A stretch of DNA of 64,000 nucleotides from Pantoea sp. Nvir (GCF_009829915.1 NZ_SZZW01000002.1:1-64000); one strand, 5' to 3'; shown: positions 20,929 through 32,876, numbered from the stretch's first letter. Program-made: numbers and translations. The notes: a model not told the origin generated them from the sequence alone.

Positions 20929-21660
20929 ATGGCGGAATTATTGTTAGGGGTTAATATTGATCATATCGCCACGGTACGTAATGCGCGCGGTACTCAATAT
21001 CCCGATCCGGTACAGGCGGCCTTTATAGCAGAGCAGGCGGGTGCTGATACTATCACTGTACATCTGCGCGAGGATCGCCGTCATATTACTGCTCGTGACA
21101 TACGTATTATGCATGAGACTCTTCAAACACGGATGAACTTGGAGATGGCAGTTACTGAAGAAATGGTTGGTATTGCCTGCGATATTAAGCCTGACTTTGT
21201 CTGTCTAGTACCTGAAAAGCGCGAGGAAGTAACGACTGAAGGTGGTCTAGATGTAGCGGGTCAGCAAGATAAAATAAAAGCTGTAGTTAAGGAGCTGAGC
21301 GACGTGGGTATTCAGGTATCGTTGTTTATTGACCCTGATTATTATCAGATTGAGGCAGCATTCGCCAGTGGCGCACCATACATTGAAATTCATACCGGCG
21401 CTTATGCCAATGTACAAAAAGGGTTTGCACGCAATACCGAGTTAGCACGTATTAGTAAAGCGGTGGCCTTTGCCGTTAGCTTAAAACTCAAGGTTAACGC
21501 TGGACATGGTCTTACTTATCATAATGTAAAACCTATTGCCATGCTGCCGGAGATACACGAGTTGAATATTGGCCATAGTATTATCAGTCGTGCACTCTTT
21601 AGCGGTCTTGCTAATGCGATCAAAGATATGAAGTTGCTCATTCGGGAAGTGCGTTGTTAA
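20929..21660 (+). CDS. pdxJ: Pyridoxine 5'-phosphate synthase
   Basis: PdxJ condenses 1-deoxyxylulose 5-phosphate with 3-amino-1-hydroxyacetone phosphate to make pyridoxine phosphate (vitamin B6). The chosen ATG at 20929 gives [20 protein letters not shown], 243 residues as in E. coli, with TTGAGGAG just upstream. A TTG at 20917 is part of that ribosome site and not a start. Active-site segments are present: [51 protein letters not shown] and [13 protein letters not shown]. Its stop overlaps the acpS start by one base. It supplies cofactor for GlyA and IscS, both in this window. Confidence 0.97.
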   Translation: MAELLLGVNIDHIATVRNARGTQYPDPVQAAFIAEQAGADTITVHLREDRRHITARDIRIMHETLQTRMNLEMAVTEEMVGIACDIKPDFVCLVPEKREEVTTEGGLDVAGQQDKIKAVVKELSDVGIQVSLFIDPDYYQIEAAFASGAPYIEIHTGAYANVQKGFARNTELARISKAVAFAVSLKLKVNAGHGLTYHNVKPIAMLPEIHELNIGHSIISRALFSGLANAIKDMKLLIREVRC

Positions 21661-22040
21661 TGGCTATTCTAGGGCTAGGTACTGACCTCGTTGAAATCAA
21701 GCGTATCACAGGTATAATAGAGCGTTCTGGCGATTGTTTGGCGCGTCGCGTGCTGAGTGAAACCGAATGGCAGCAATATCAGTGTCATCAATGGCCTGTA
21801 CGTTTTTTGGCTAAACGTTTTGCTGTTAAGGAAGCAGCGGCGAAGGCCTTTGGTACTGGGATTCGCGGCGGGCTAGCGTTTAATCAATTTGAAGTATATG
21901 GAAAAGCGTTGGGCAAACCTGAGCTGCGCTTTTTCCAGCATGCCCGAGAAGTAGCAGAAAAACTAGGTGTTAGGCAAGCACATGTCACCATGGCAGATGA
22001 ACGTTACTATGCCTATGCAACGGTCCTTCTTGAAAGCTAA
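21660..22040 (+). CDS. acpS: Holo-[acyl-carrier-protein] synthase
   Basis: AcpS transfers the 4'-phosphopantetheine arm of coenzyme A onto acyl carrier protein, needed for fatty acid synthesis. The ATG at 21660 overlaps the pdxJ TAA by one base and yields [13 protein letters not shown], 126 residues as in E. coli. The metal ligands D9 (GTD) and E58 ([17 protein letters not shown]) are in place. Coupling to pdxJ is the usual enterobacterial arrangement. The remaining sequence to [15 protein letters not shown] is complete. Confidence 0.97.
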   Translation: MAILGLGTDLVEIKRITGIIERSGDCLARRVLSETEWQQYQCHQWPVRFLAKRFAVKEAAAKAFGTGIRGGLAFNQFEVYGKALGKPELRFFQHAREVAEKLGVRQAHVTMADERYYAYATVLLES

Positions 22041-22651
22041 TATTTTTTAGTAAATGAAATTGTTGCTATTGCAACACGTAATCTAGTGAGATATTAGATT
22101 AATAATAATGTGGCTCTTTGTAGATTAAAAAATTATCGTAGTGGTGAACGTATTGAATACAGCGGCTTATTTAATCTTATAAATTGTCATGACAAGTGTT
22201 GTCGATTAAGTGCCTACAATCTCGGTTAATACACTCACTACAATCAATAGTACTACGCGAATGGTTGTCCCTGAAGTATATAGATGATAAATAGAGGGAG
22301 GCGCTATGCGTGTATTTTGTTTTCTCTTATTACAATGATGCTAAATAAAGCTCTTAGTAGCAGTGGACCTATTAGGTGTGTGAGGTCGGTGCACCACAGT
22401 ACTTCGCACTAATAATGAAGTATTAGGACGCTCTTTATTCGCTTCCATAAAAGATTTTTTTGATAGCTAAAGCTTACGGATTTACAGCGATGAGAACGTG
22501 AATGTGCTCTTACTAAAACAATGTTACTGTAATATGTAAAGATAGAAATTAAATACAATATTCAAATCACCTTGATTATGACCGCCCTTTAAAATAGCAG
22601 TTATTAAATAATAAAGCGGTGTCTGATCACTACTAATTAGTAGGAGTAAGT
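22041..22651. other. Gene-free decayed stretch between acpS and pgpC
   Basis: E. coli carries yfhL (ferredoxin) and yfhH (regulator) here. I find no readable remnant of either. The sequence is AT-rich with frequent stops in all frames. The last few bases contain the pgpC ribosome-binding site. Confidence 0.55.
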
Positions 22652-23326
22652 GTGGCGAATACAATGAATCCAGAAATTGGATTAACGAACGGAAATCAGG
22701 AGCGCGTGGTTTTTTTTGACTTAGATGGTACATTACACCAGCAGAACATGTTTGGAATGTTCATTCGTTATTTGCTATGGCGCCAACCTATTAATTTATT
22801 TCTTGTAACACCTTTGCTACCGATAGTCTGTCTAGGTTTGTTAATTAAAGGTCGCGCGGCATGTTGGCCAATGAGCCTACTGCTTTGGTCCATTACCTTT
22901 GGTCATTCGGAGAACACACTCTTACGACGTGAAATAGCGTTTGTACAATGGTTTCGTAAGCGTATTGTTGTGTTTCCGGCGGTACATCAGCGTCTGATAA
23001 AGTACCTGAGCAGTAATGATACCGCCGTATGGCTGATTACCGGTTCACCGCAATCGCTAGTGGAGCAAGTATATTACGATTCAAATTTCTTGCCTTGTGT
23101 CAATCTAATCGCTAGTCAGATGCGGCGTGGTTTTGGCGGACGTGTTTTAACCATGCGCTGTCTCGGTTATGAAAAGGTGGCACAACTGAAAAAGAAGATA
23201 GGTACGCCACTGCAACTTTACAGCGGATACAGCGACAGCAAGCAGGATAACCCGATGCTTTTGCACTGTCAGTATCGCTGGCGTATTACGCCGCGTGGTG
23301 AGTTCCAGCTACTGGATAAAGTTTAA
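22652..23326 (+). CDS. pgpC: Phosphatidylglycerophosphatase C
   Basis: PgpC (formerly YfhB) is a HAD-superfamily membrane phosphatase that turns phosphatidylglycerophosphate into phosphatidylglycerol. Motif I FFDLDGTLHQQ sits near residue 20, a membrane segment spans about 43-63, motif II is LITGSPQ, and motif III/IV is YSGYSDSKQDNPML. The rest follows E. coli closely (RGRAACWPMSLLLW-like and TMRCLGYEKVAQL). The start is taken as GTG 22652 with GGAG five bases upstream; ATG 22664 is an alternative. At 224 residues it is slightly longer than E. coli (211). Together with PssA it covers both phospholipid branches. Confidence 0.95.
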   Translation: MANTMNPEIGLTNGNQERVVFFDLDGTLHQQNMFGMFIRYLLWRQPINLFLVTPLLPIVCLGLLIKGRAACWPMSLLLWSITFGHSENTLLRREIAFVQWFRKRIVVFPAVHQRLIKYLSSNDTAVWLITGSPQSLVEQVYYDSNFLPCVNLIASQMRRGFGGRVLTMRCLGYEKVAQLKKKIGTPLQLYSGYSDSKQDNPMLLHCQYRWRITPRGEFQLLDKV

Positions 23327-23396
23327 ATTTTGTAAATCACAGCTCACCGGGATAGCTGTAAATTTTCTTTCGCTGTTGTCGGAAGTATGAATCTGC

Positions 23397-23915
23397 ATGA
23401 ATCAATATCAAGACGAATACTGGATACGCTATGCACTACGGCTAGCGCATCGCGCATGGAAACAAGGTGAAGTGCCAGTCGGGGCAGTGCTTGTGCAGGG
23501 TATTCAAGTAATCGGTGAAGGTTGGAACCAGTCTATTAGTCAGCATGACCCAACCGCACATGCTGAAATTATAGCACTGCGTCAAGGAGGGAGGTTTCTA
23601 GAAAATTACCGTCTGCTTGATACCACTCTTTACGTTACTCTAGAGCCTTGCTTTATGTGTGCTGGCGCTATGGTACATGGCCGTATTACACGACTAGTTT
23701 ATGGTGCCAGTGATGAGAAAACTACTGCATCAAGGTCGCTGATTGATGTACTTAGCCATTTCGGTACGAATCATCAGGTAGTAGTAGCATCTGGTGTACT
23801 AGAGGAAGCATGTGCGATGATGCTGAGAGACTTTTTCCGCATACGTCGCAAGCAAAAAAAAACGCTGTGGCAAGCACGTCACGGTAGTAATTTGTGTGGT
23901 TACCCACGCTGCTAA
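23397..23915 (+). CDS. tadA: tRNA-specific adenosine deaminase
   Basis: TadA converts A34 to inosine in the anticodon of tRNA-Arg(ACG), needed to read CGN codons. The 172-residue protein (167 in E. coli) has the deaminase motif HAE at residues 55-57 (PTAHAEIIALRQGG) and the second zinc site PCFMC at 84-88. The segment PVGAVLV and the TLYVTLEP strand are also kept. It lies downstream of pgpC in the same direction. The gene is essential in E. coli and its presence implies that the ACG tRNA is retained. Confidence 0.97.
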   Translation: MNQYQDEYWIRYALRLAHRAWKQGEVPVGAVLVQGIQVIGEGWNQSISQHDPTAHAEIIALRQGGRFLENYRLLDTTLYVTLEPCFMCAGAMVHGRITRLVYGASDEKTTASRSLIDVLSHFGTNHQVVVASGVLEEACAMMLRDFFRIRRKQKKTLWQARHGSNLCGYPRC

Positions 23916-24764
23916 CACTTCACGCTCATATATGGACTTAATTACATTCTCCATCTATATCCACAGGATACCTACTATATATAGATAATATATATAGATA
24001 ATATATATAGATAATAGGAATTACTATATTTATAGATTAGTCGTTCTATGCCAATGAACGAGCAGGAGACGATTATCATAGGGACTATATCCTTCCATGT
24101 CACTTGCTCCTATTTATGTTACGTCGATGGTGTACTGTGGTAACCGTACTAAACTAGCACGAAAGTAAGTGTTAAATAAGCTTATTGCTAATGTTATTGG
24201 AACCTGAGTCTACCGTCGACTTTCATAGGCTAAGGGGCAAAGTTAACTCAGATAAATTGGGATATTATTATATTTATATTAAGCCCCCTTTAATAAGGAA
24301 AGAAAAGATAGTCTAATCAATTAGACTGCAACTGATTTTTGTAGATCACTCTAATCCTTCGGAAGGTCTTTTTAATCAGTTCATATATAGCTGTTCAGCC
24401 AATGGGTAAAAAGTTTTACTATTGCTTAATTCATAACTATGGTATTTGATGGTACAATAATTTAAAAGGGGGCTGATTGGTACGAATATACAGCACTATT
24501 AGGGATTTTATATTATATAAAATATTTTCCTTAGAGGTAGAATAGATATTGTTTTGAACGGTAACCAGAAGGAACTTCTCGCATCTTAGTTACTAAGATC
24601 AACTTATATATACATCAAAATTCAGCATTTAGCTCAATCACGAGATGAAAAGATATACGCTAATAATTTTATCAGGCGTAGTATGTCTTTATAATATTAT
24701 TATTTTTTCTTATGGTTATCCCTCTTTTAGAGGATGGATCAGCGTTCTAATAAGAGATTAGATA
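23916..24764. other. Gene-free decayed stretch between tadA and purL
   Basis: E. coli has mltF here. No remnant was recognised. Visible structure is limited to a perfect three-copy tandem repeat (23976-24014), an inverted repeat AGTCTAA-TCAA-TTAGACT near 24312-24329, and a small CCTT-CGG-AAGG hairpin followed by TCTTTTT near 24357-24374. The last could be a weak terminator. The promoter for purL must also lie in this stretch. Confidence 0.5.
23976..24014. repeat. 13-bp tandem repeat, three perfect copies
   Basis: The unit TATATATAGATAA occurs three times without change, at 23976-23988, 23989-24001 and 24002-24014. It lies in decayed DNA and is probably recent slippage. Confidence 0.9.
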
Positions 24765-27700
24765 ATGGAAATTATGCGTGGTTCGCCTGCACTATCGGCA
24801 TTTCGTATGAACAAACTGATGAACCGCTTTAAGGATGCTAAGCTACCAGTACGTAAGATTTACGCTGAATATGTCCATTTTGCCGATATTAGGGCACCGC
24901 TGAACTCTGATGAAGAAGCTCGCTTACAGCGCCTACTGAAATACGGTCCTGCTCTCACCAAACATATTCCACGAGGCTTTCTTTTACTCGTTACGCCACG
25001 TCCCGGCACTATTTCTCCCTGGTCCTCTAAGGCAACTAATATTGCACACAACTGTGATTTGCAGAAGGTGTATCGTTTGGAGCGTGGTTTGGCGTTCTAT
25101 GTGCAGATGCCGCAACTGAATGAAACACAGTGGCAGATGCTGGCGTCGCTGTTGCATGATCGCATGATAGAAGTAGTTTTTAGCGATCTTATGCACGCTG
25201 AAGTGCTGTTTTCCACACATCATGCACCGCAGCCTATGAGAAGCATTAATCTACTTAGCGGTGGAATTCACGCACTTAAGGAAGCTAGCTGTACGATGTC
25301 CTTAGCTTTGACAGAGGATGAAATAAACTATCTATTGGATTTTTTTCAAAATCTGGGACGTAATCCGAACGATATTGAACTATACATGTTTGCGCAGGCT
25401 AACTCCGAACACTGCCGTCATAAAATTTTTAACGCCGATTGGATTATCAATGGAAAAAAGCAGCCAAAGTCGCTGTTTAAAATGATCAAGAATACTTTCG
25501 AGTGTACGTTAGATTATGTGATGTCAGCGTATAAAGATAATACTGCAGTCATGGAAGGTTCAGCGGTAGGTCGCTTCTTCGCTAATGCGCAAAAAGGCGA
25601 ATATGAATATTATCAGGAAGCGACGCATATTTTAATGAAAGTTGAAACTCATAACCATCCAACCGCTATTTCTCCTTGGCCGGGCGCAGCGACTGGATGT
25701 GGTGGAGAAATTCGTGATGAAGGAGCAACAGGGCGCGGTGCACAGCCAAAAGCTGGTTTGGTCGGCTTTTCGGTATCGAATCTACGTATTCCAGGGTTTG
25801 AACAGCCTTGGGAAGAGGACTTCGGTAGACCGGAACACCTCTTTAGTGCGCTGGATATAATGATTGAAGGACCACTAGGCAGCGCGTCATTTAATAACGA
25901 GTTTGGTAGACCATTGTTGAATGGGTATTTCCGTACCTATGAAGAGCATGTCAATAGTCATAACGGCTTTGAGTTACGAGGCTACCATAAACCAATTATG
26001 CTTGCAGGCGGCATCGGTAGTATCCGTACCAATCATGTGCAGAAAGGAGAAATTAGCATCGGAGCTAAGTTAATTGTATTAGGTGGTCCGGCGATGAGTA
26101 TCGGTTTAGGCGGTAGTACAGCCTCTTCCGTGGTATCAGGCCAGTCAGATACTGATATCGACTTCGCTTCTGTACAGCGCGATAATCCGGAAATGGAACG
26201 TCGCTGTCAGGAAGTGATCAACCGCTGTTGGCAAATGGGAGAAGAAAACCCAATTTTGTTTATCCATGATGTAGGTGCTGGTGGTCTTTCTAACGCTATA
26301 CCTGAGTTAGTAAGGGACGGTGGCAGGGGTGGTCGGTTTAACCTACGCGATATTCTCATTGATGATCCAGGCATGAGCCCGCTAGCAATATGGTGTAACG
26401 AGTCTCAGGAACGCTATGTACTGGCAATTGCACCAGAGAAACTAGCGCAGTTTGACAGTTTCTGTCAGCGTGAGCGTGCGCCTTATTCAATTGTCGGCGA
26501 AGCTATTGCAGAGCAGCATCTGAGCCTATACGACAGCTACTTTAATAATAATCCTATCGATATACCGCTAGACATGTTGCTAGATAAAACGCCGAAGATG
26601 ACGCGTAATGTAATGATGCAACATGCAAAAGGTAAGGCGCTGTTGTGTGACGACATTACTCTCATAGATGCAGTCAACCGCGTGCTGCATCTTCCAAGTG
26701 TGGCGGAAAAAACTTTTCTAATAACTATCGGCGACCGTACCGTAACCGGTATGGTAGCGCGTGACCAGATGGTTGGTCCGTGGCAAATTCCGGTTGCGAA
26801 CTGTGCAGTGACTACTGCCAGTTTCGATAGCTATTATGGTGAAGCTTTTGCGATAGGAGAACGTGCACCTGTTGCACTGCTCGATTTTGCTGCCTCTAGT
26901 CGCTTGGCTGTAGGTGAAGCGCTAACTAACTTGGCAGCAACGCAAATCGGAGATCTCAAGCGCGTCAAACTCTCAGCTAATTGGATGGCTGCTGCAGGTC
27001 ATCCAGGCGAAGACTCTGGTCTTTACGAGGCGGTAAAAGCTGTAGGTGAGGAACTTTGTCCTGCTCTAGGAATCACTATACCCGTAGGTAAGGATTCTAT
27101 GTCTATGAAAACGCAATGGAAGCATGGAGTTAAGCAGAGAGAAATGATAGCGCCTCTATCACTGGTTATCACTGCTTTCACGCGTGTAGAAGACGTACGC
27201 CGTACGGTAACACCTCAGCTGAAGCCCAATAACAAGAATTTGTTGTTGCTAATCGATCTTGGAGAAGGAGCCAATGCATTAGGAGCGACGGCATTCTCGC
27301 AAATCTATCGACAGCTAGGCGATAAGCCAGCTGATGTTCGTGATACACAGCAGTTAGCGAGTTTCTTCAAAGCTATTCAGACACTGGTCTTACAGAGAAA
27401 ACTACTGGCTTATCACGATCGTTCTGATGGTGGACTGTTAGTAACGTTGGCAGAAATGGCGTTTGCCGGCCACTGCGGCATTGACGTAGATATTGCTAAG
27501 CTGGGCAACGATGTGTTGGCCATACTTTTTACCGAAGAGCTGGGCGCTGTAATCCAGATTAAAATAGAAGATCTATACATCGTTGAGAACATCCTAGCAG
27601 ATTATGGTTTGGCAAGTTGCTGTCATGTGCTAGGTCGCGCACAGATTGGAAACTGTTTCGTGATCCGCACTGGAGATAACACGATCTACAGTGAAAGCTG

Positions 27701-28655
27701 TACGATACTACGTACTTGGTGGGGGGAAACAAGTTGGCAGATGCAGCGCTTACGCGATAACCCTATTTACGCTGATCAGGAGCATGAATTTCGTAAAGAT
27801 TATAATGATCCAGGATTAAACGTGCACTTGACTTTTAATCCTACAGAAGATGTGGCTGCACCGATGATCGCTACTGGTGTACGTCCGCGTGTGGCGGTAT
27901 TACGAGAGCAGGGTGTCAACTCACATGTTGAAATGGCAGCAGCATTTCATCGCGCTGGATTCACATCTGTCGATGTTCATATGAGTGATCTTCTAGTGGG
28001 ACGCCATAGCTTGAGTGAGTTCCAGGTACTAGTGGCGTGCGGTGGTTTCTCTTATGGTGACGTCCTGGGAGCGGGTGAGGGCTGGGCAAAATCTATTCTG
28101 TTCAATAATAGAATACGCCACGAATTTGAAAGTTTCTTTCATAATTCACAAACGTTAGCGCTTGGTGTTTGTAATGGTTGTCAGATGATGTCAAATTTAA
28201 ACGAGTTAATCCCTGGTAGTGATCTCTGGCCACGGTTTGTGCGCAACCAATCTGAACGCTTTGAAGCACGTTTTAGCTTGGTCGAGGTAGCATCTAGCCC
28301 ATCTCTATTATTGGATGGAATGAGCGGTTCGCATATACCGATCGCAGTTTCGCACGGCGAAGGTTTTGTCGAGGTACGTAATAGCGAGCACCTGAGTGCA
28401 TTAGAGGTCACAAATCTAGTGGCACTACGCTTTATTGATAACTACGGCAAAGTTACGGAAACTTACCCTGCTAATCCAAACGGTTCACCTAACGGGATTA
28501 CTGCAGTCACGAACGAAAGCGGATGTGTCACTATCATGATGCCACATCCGGAACGTGTTTTCCGCACTGTAAGCAACTCTTGGCATCCGTCGGATTGGGG
28601 CGAGGATAGTCCATGGATGCGTATTTTTCGTAACGCGCGCAAACAACTAGGATAG
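24765..28655 (+). CDS. purL: Phosphoribosylformylglycinamidine synthase
   Basis: PurL converts FGAR to FGAM with glutamine and ATP, step 4 of purine synthesis. This is the large single-chain form, 1296 residues (1295 in E. coli). The FGAM synthase core is complete, with [35 protein letters not shown] and [16 protein letters not shown]-type motifs. A second half-domain ([41 protein letters not shown]) follows. The C-terminal glutaminase has the nucleophile cysteine in [10 protein letters not shown] and the HGEG and PHPERV motifs. With PurM and PurN in this window it supports de novo purine synthesis. Confidence 0.98.
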   Translation: MEIMRGSPALSAFRMNKLMNRFKDAKLPVRKIYAEYVHFADIRAPLNSDEEARLQRLLKYGPALTKHIPRGFLLLVTPRPGTISPWSSKATNIAHNCDLQKVYRLERGLAFYVQMPQLNETQWQMLASLLHDRMIEVVFSDLMHAEVLFSTHHAPQPMRSINLLSGGIHALKEASCTMSLALTEDEINYLLDFFQNLGRNPNDIELYMFAQANSEHCRHKIFNADWIINGKKQPKSLFKMIKNTFECTLDYVMSAYKDNTAVMEGSAVGRFFANAQKGEYEYYQEATHILMKVETHNHPTAISPWPGAATGCGGEIRDEGATGRGAQPKAGLVGFSVSNLRIPGFEQPWEEDFGRPEHLFSALDIMIEGPLGSASFNNEFGRPLLNGYFRTYEEHVNSHNGFELRGYHKPIMLAGGIGSIRTNHVQKGEISIGAKLIVLGGPAMSIGLGGSTASSVVSGQSDTDIDFASVQRDNPEMERRCQEVINRCWQMGEENPILFIHDVGAGGLSNAIPELVRDGGRGGRFNLRDILIDDPGMSPLAIWCNESQERYVLAIAPEKLAQFDSFCQRERAPYSIVGEAIAEQHLSLYDSYFNNNPIDIPLDMLLDKTPKMTRNVMMQHAKGKALLCDDITLIDAVNRVLHLPSVAEKTFLITIGDRTVTGMVARDQMVGPWQIPVANCAVTTASFDSYYGEAFAIGERAPVALLDFAASSRLAVGEALTNLAATQIGDLKRVKLSANWMAAAGHPGEDSGLYEAVKAVGEELCPALGITIPVGKDSMSMKTQWKHGVKQREMIAPLSLVITAFTRVEDVRRTVTPQLKPNNKNLLLLIDLGEGANALGATAFSQIYRQLGDKPADVRDTQQLASFFKAIQTLVLQRKLLAYHDRSDGGLLVTLAEMAFAGHCGIDVDIAKLGNDVLAILFTEELGAVIQIKIEDLYIVENILADYGLASCCHVLGRAQIGNCFVIRTGDNTIYSESCTILRTWWGETSWQMQRLRDNPIYADQEHEFRKDYNDPGLNVHLTFNPTEDVAAPMIATGVRPRVAVLREQGVNSHVEMAAAFHRAGFTSVDVHMSDLLVGRHSLSEFQVLVACGGFSYGDVLGAGEGWAKSILFNNRIRHEFESFFHNSQTLALGVCNGCQMMSNLNELIPGSDLWPRFVRNQSERFEARFSLVEVASSPSLLLDGMSGSHIPIAVSHGEGFVEVRNSEHLSALEVTNLVALRFIDNYGKVTETYPANPNGSPNGITAVTNESGCVTIMMPHPERVFRTVSNSWHPSDWGEDSPWMRIFRNARKQLG

Positions 28656-29421
28656 TGACACATCTCTTTTAATATCAAAAAAAAGACAGAAAGGTTTTTT
28701 TCTGATTGTTGAGTAACGTACCCATTATCATAGTTTATCTTTTTTATAAAGAAAGATACTTGGCTGACTCATAATTGAGTACTTGACTCAATATGAGTCC
28801 ACTGAATGGGTGGTATACTTTCTTTTATTTTCTAGTGAGGAACATGCACCAGAATGTAGTGGTGGTATAGTTAGTATTGTGTACTAGGCGATGATGAAAT
28901 AATCAATTTCACTCTGCCAAAATTGGAATAGGGTTACCGTTATTCATTCATAATGAATACTGTTTTTTTACGCTTAGGTTATATCTTATCTTCTTGTATT
29001 ACAGGTACAGGTCGTAGTGTCCAAAATGAGGACATTCCATGGCTGGTAAGTGTTAATATATTTATCTTAATTCTAAAATTAATAAGAATTACCTCTCGAT
29101 CAGCTTATTTTTAAATAAGCTTTGCTTGGTAGTAGCTATACTACTAGTAAGATATGGATCAACAAAGTCGCTATAAGCGTAATTCAGTGAATGAAATATA
29201 CGGTATTTAAAATCTAGTTTTGCTTAAAATGATCTATTAATGATCTAATTATGCAGTGTTAAAAAACAATATGTACTTAAGTACTCAGGAAGATGAATAG
29301 ATGCTTTTTGTAAGCAGACGGATTTTGTCAAATGATTAAAGGTAACGCATTTGTAGATAGGAAGTAGATACTTAAAGTATTAAATCCAATGTTATATAAA
29401 ACAGATTAATGCAATCTCCTT

Positions 29422-29456
29422 ATGCCTTCTGCTTTAAAGAAGGCATGAGTTGTTTT
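29422..29456 (+). terminator. Hairpin resembling a Rho-independent terminator
   Basis: ATGCCTTCT (29422-29430) pairs perfectly with AGAAGGCAT (29438-29446) across a 7-base loop, and a run of five T begins six bases later. No gene now ends nearby, so it may be a fossil terminator of a lost gene. Confidence 0.45.
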
Positions 29457-30117
29457 TAAATACCATTTTATCAGATGGCAAATTTATTAGGCTAGGCGTA
29501 TAAAACATATACCAAAAATGGGGCGTATTAATATGGTAGATAGATTGTATCTTGATGTGAACTATGATGTGCTATTCATCAATTACTGAAGATTTTTTTT
29601 GATGACAGCTTTGAGGGATTGGCATATTCTCAGTCAAATCTTTACCGCGGGTTGAATAGTGTAATATTTAAAAAATCGTAATGTACACATTAAATGAATA
29701 TATTAGTAAGCATTCATCTTTCAAGTTATGTAGTTCTCTTCTTGTCTTCAACAGATTTCCACTAATAATGGTGTGTTAACTTTACCTACAATAGAATTGT
29801 AGGCTGTTACTGTTACATCGCTAAAACTAGCCAAAATAGTATGTTCTAGGAACAGAGCTGTATATTAGTGACAGTTGTTTTTTTAATTTTAAAACATTTG
29901 TATTTCATGGTGCTGTAATAAGCAGCATCTCCCACAGCGTAGACTTTTATGATGATTTCTAAGCTTATTCTAGTGATAAAGAGCATTATGAATGTCATAT
30001 GGTAACAATGAATTATGCAATCAACACAAGAATTTCCTATCAGGAATAGAGTATCTTTTAACTACATTCCGCTCACTATTGAACATCGCTGCTTGTAAAT
30101 AACTAGAAAATTTCTCT

Positions 30118-30140
30118 GGCCAATTAAATTTTGGCCTTTT
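30118..30140 (+). terminator. Hairpin resembling a Rho-independent terminator
   Basis: GGCCAA (30118-30123) pairs with TTGGCC (30131-30136), with a 7-base loop and TTTT directly after. It lies about 225 bases before glyA and may be what remains of the end of a lost upstream gene. Confidence 0.4.
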
Positions 30141-30364
30141 AAAAAGGTACTTTACAAACTGTATAGTACCATAAAGAAATCGTGGTGACACTGCAATCTA
30201 AAAAAATATAACAATCCTTTACCAGTGCCTTATCATTTGCGTGTAGTTTAGAACTGGTGCTACCGGCACTTAGCAAAACGGTTTAAACTATGATTTTTTT
30301 TATTCTAGTAAGCAGCATAGTTCACACTACTGTCCATAAAGTGAGCTAAATTAGGAGATGCCAA

Positions 30365-31618
30365 ATGTTGAAGAGTGCAATGAATATTGCAGACTATGAT
30401 GCCGAGTTGTGGCAAGCAATGCAGCAAGAAAAAGTCCGTCAGGAAGAACATATTGAACTCATCGCTTCAGAAAACTACACTAGTCCACGTGTAATGCAGG
30501 CTCAAGGCTCGCAGTTCACCAACAAATATGCAGAAGGATATCCAGGAAAACGCTACTACGGCGGTTGTGAATATGTTGATGTTATTGAACAACTTGCGAT
30601 TGATCGAGCTAAAAAGTTGTTCGGTGCAGATTACGCTAATGTACAGCCACACTCTGGTTCTCAAGCCAACTTTGCTGTCTATATGGCACTGTTACAGCCA
30701 GGAGAAACCATCCTAGGAATGAATTTATCTCATGGTGGTCATCTAACTCATGGGTCACCGGTAAACCTCTCTGGTAAACTCTATAACGTTGTGCCTTATG
30801 GCATCGATAAGAGCGGTAAAATTAATTATAATGAATTAGAGAAATTGGCGAAAAAGTATCAGCCTAAAATGATTGTAGGCGGCTTTTCAGCTTATTCTGG
30901 CATTTGTGATTGGCAAAAAATGCGTAAAATAGCCGACAGTGTCGGTTCTTATTTATTTGTCGACATGGCGCATATAGCTGGGCTAGTAGCTGCTGACGTT
31001 TACCCAAGCCCAGTGCCACATGCACACATCGTTACTTCAACAACACATAAAACTCTGGCCGGTCCTCGTGGAGGATTGATTTTGGCGAAAGGAGGTAACG
31101 AAGATTTTTACAAGAAAATAAATGCTGCTGTCTTCCCCGGCGGACAGGGCGGTCCGTTGATGCATGTGATAGCAGGCAAAGCTGTGGCATTCAAAGAGGC
31201 CATGGAACCGGAGTTCACGGTATACCAGCAGCAGGTTGCTAAAAACTCTAAAGCGATGGTTAAAGTGTTAATTGAACGAGGTTATAGTATTGTGTCAGGC
31301 AGCACTAATAATCACTTATTTCTAATTGATTTGATCAATAAAAAACTGACTGGTAAGGAAGCAGATGCCGCGCTAGGTCGCGCTAATATCACCGTTAACA
31401 AAAACAGCGTTCCGAATGATCCAAAAAGTCCTTTTGTGACTTCCGGTATCCGTATTGGCACACCCGCGGTTACCCGTCGTGGCTTTAAAGAGGCGGAAGT
31501 ATGCGAGCTAGCTAGCTGGATTGCAGATGTACTGGATAATGTCAATGACACAGTAACCATCGAGCGTACTAAGCAGAAAGTGTTAAAAATTTGTGCTCGT
31601 CTGCCAGTTTACGCATAA
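30365..31618 (+). CDS. glyA: Serine hydroxymethyltransferase
   Basis: GlyA interconverts serine and glycine and loads one-carbon units onto tetrahydrofolate, needed by PurN and for other biosynthesis. The 417 residues equal E. coli. The PLP lysine lies in [14 protein letters not shown] (about K229). Other conserved blocks are [27 protein letters not shown] and [14 protein letters not shown]. The ATG follows AGGAG, with the [16 protein letters not shown] start matching E. coli MLKREMNIADYD. The gene stands alone between two decayed gaps. Confidence 0.98.
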   Translation: MLKSAMNIADYDAELWQAMQQEKVRQEEHIELIASENYTSPRVMQAQGSQFTNKYAEGYPGKRYYGGCEYVDVIEQLAIDRAKKLFGADYANVQPHSGSQANFAVYMALLQPGETILGMNLSHGGHLTHGSPVNLSGKLYNVVPYGIDKSGKINYNELEKLAKKYQPKMIVGGFSAYSGICDWQKMRKIADSVGSYLFVDMAHIAGLVAADVYPSPVPHAHIVTSTTHKTLAGPRGGLILAKGGNEDFYKKINAAVFPGGQGGPLMHVIAGKAVAFKEAMEPEFTVYQQQVAKNSKAMVKVLIERGYSIVSGSTNNHLFLIDLINKKLTGKEADAALGRANITVNKNSVPNDPKSPFVTSGIRIGTPAVTRRGFKEAEVCELASWIADVLDNVNDTVTIERTKQKVLKICARLPVYA

Positions 31619-31733
31619 GCGGTAATTTTTTTCTAAATTATAATAGAATGATTTAATTGTTCTTTTTTATTGCCGTATTTCCAAGTACATTGGCACGCAA
31701 TAACGTTAAGGGACGTATATTGCTGGAGGGGAA

Positions 31734-32876
31734 ATGGCAATTAGCTCAGCGAAGTGGCTCGGTATCAGCTATTTTACTTACTTTTTTTGTTACGGTATCT
31801 ACTTACCTTTTTGGGGTTTTTGGTTAAAAAGTACCGGCCTTGATGCTGAAAAAATCGGCCTACTTCTCGGTTGCGGCATGGTAGCACGTTTTGCAGGCAG
31901 TTTGTTGATTGCGTCTCGGATGCAACACCCAACACAATTGATAATTGTTTTGCGGTGGTTGGCATTGATGACTTGTTTATTTGCCGGAGGTTATTGGATT
32001 GGGCAACAGTGGCTATGGCTGCTATTAGTAATGGTAGGCTTTAACCTCTTCTTCTCACCATTAGTTCCGCTCAGCGATGCGTTAGCTGCTATCTGGAATC
32101 AGCAAATTGGTCTAAAATATGGTCCAGTACGGCTATGGGGATCTTTGGCATTCGTGATCAGTTCGGTGTTGACCGGGCTATTGGTGAATTATTGGTCATC
32201 ACAAGCGATTCTGACTCTACTATCTGTAGGCGTAATAGTCATGCTGGTTGGTATGTTATTATCGCCACTTATTAAACCACAGGATGAGGTAAAACAAGTC
32301 ACAACGACGTACGGTGCTTGGCAGGTTTGGCCTAGGCTTTTGCGCGAAAAGAACGTATGGCACTTTATGCTGTGTATCATGATGATGCAAGGTGCTCACG
32401 CTGCTTATTACGGATTTAGCGCTATTTGGTGGCAGCAGAGCGGTTACTCTGCTTCAGTGGTGGGCTATCTATGGTCTCTTGGGGTAGTGGCGGAGGTATT
32501 AATTTTTGCTTCAAGTGATCGTTTATTCCAATATTGGAGCGCCCGAGATCTATTATTACTCTCTGGGATTTGCGCTCTAGCGCGCTGGGTAGTTCTAGGA
32601 GCTACAACTGTACTGCCTTGGCTGATTGTCGCACAGATTTTACATTGCGGCAGTTTCACGGTCTGCCATTTAGCGGCAATGCGCTTTATTTCCGCTCACA
32701 GCAGTACGGATGTGATCCAACTACAGTCGCTGTATTCAGCGCTAGGCATGGGTGGTGGACTAGCGCTAATGACCATAGTCTGCGGAGTCCTTTATACGTA
32801 TTTGCAGGGACACCTTTTCTGGGCTATGGCCTTAGTGGTATTACCCGCACTTTTTTTACGCCCGCGCACCTTTTAG
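31734..32876 (+). CDS. hcaT: HcaT-like major facilitator transporter
   Basis: This is a 380-residue, very hydrophobic MFS protein closely similar to E. coli HcaT (379 residues), a predicted 3-phenylpropionate permease. The family has twelve membrane helices. Conserved segments include FTYFFCYGIYLPFW, GLLLGCGMVARFAGSLL, GFNLFFSPLVPLSDALA and QGAHAAYYGFSAIWW. A strong GGAGGGG site precedes the ATG. None of the aromatic degradation genes that accompany HcaT are present here. Its real substrate in this organism is unknown, so the name is by orthology only. The position beside suhB agrees with E. coli. Confidence 0.88.
   Translation: MAISSAKWLGISYFTYFFCYGIYLPFWGFWLKSTGLDAEKIGLLLGCGMVARFAGSLLIASRMQHPTQLIIVLRWLALMTCLFAGGYWIGQQWLWLLLVMVGFNLFFSPLVPLSDALAAIWNQQIGLKYGPVRLWGSLAFVISSVLTGLLVNYWSSQAILTLLSVGVIVMLVGMLLSPLIKPQDEVKQVTTTYGAWQVWPRLLREKNVWHFMLCIMMMQGAHAAYYGFSAIWWQQSGYSASVVGYLWSLGVVAEVLIFASSDRLFQYWSARDLLLLSGICALARWVVLGATTVLPWLIVAQILHCGSFTVCHLAAMRFISAHSSTDVIQLQSLYSALGMGGGLALMTIVCGVLYTYLQGHLFWAMALVVLPALFLRPRTF

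Larger units (their letters stand above)
28656..30364. other. Gene-free decayed stretch between purL and glyA
   Basis: In E. coli this interval holds the glrK-qseG-glrR-glnB cluster and hmp. Here about 1.7 kb of AT-rich sequence remains, with no readable gene. Two hairpins that look like terminators (29422-29456 and 30118-30140) probably outlive genes that once ended at them. Confidence 0.55.

Noticed and set aside
23941-24020. CRISPR-like short repeats
   Set aside because: The repeats are 13 bp, directly adjacent with no spacers, and AT-only in character; this is a simple tandem repeat.
30268-30290. Possible PurR box upstream of glyA (AGCAAAACGGTTTAAAC)
   Set aside because: The match to the operator consensus is weak and not symmetrical; in AT-rich DNA it is easily chance.
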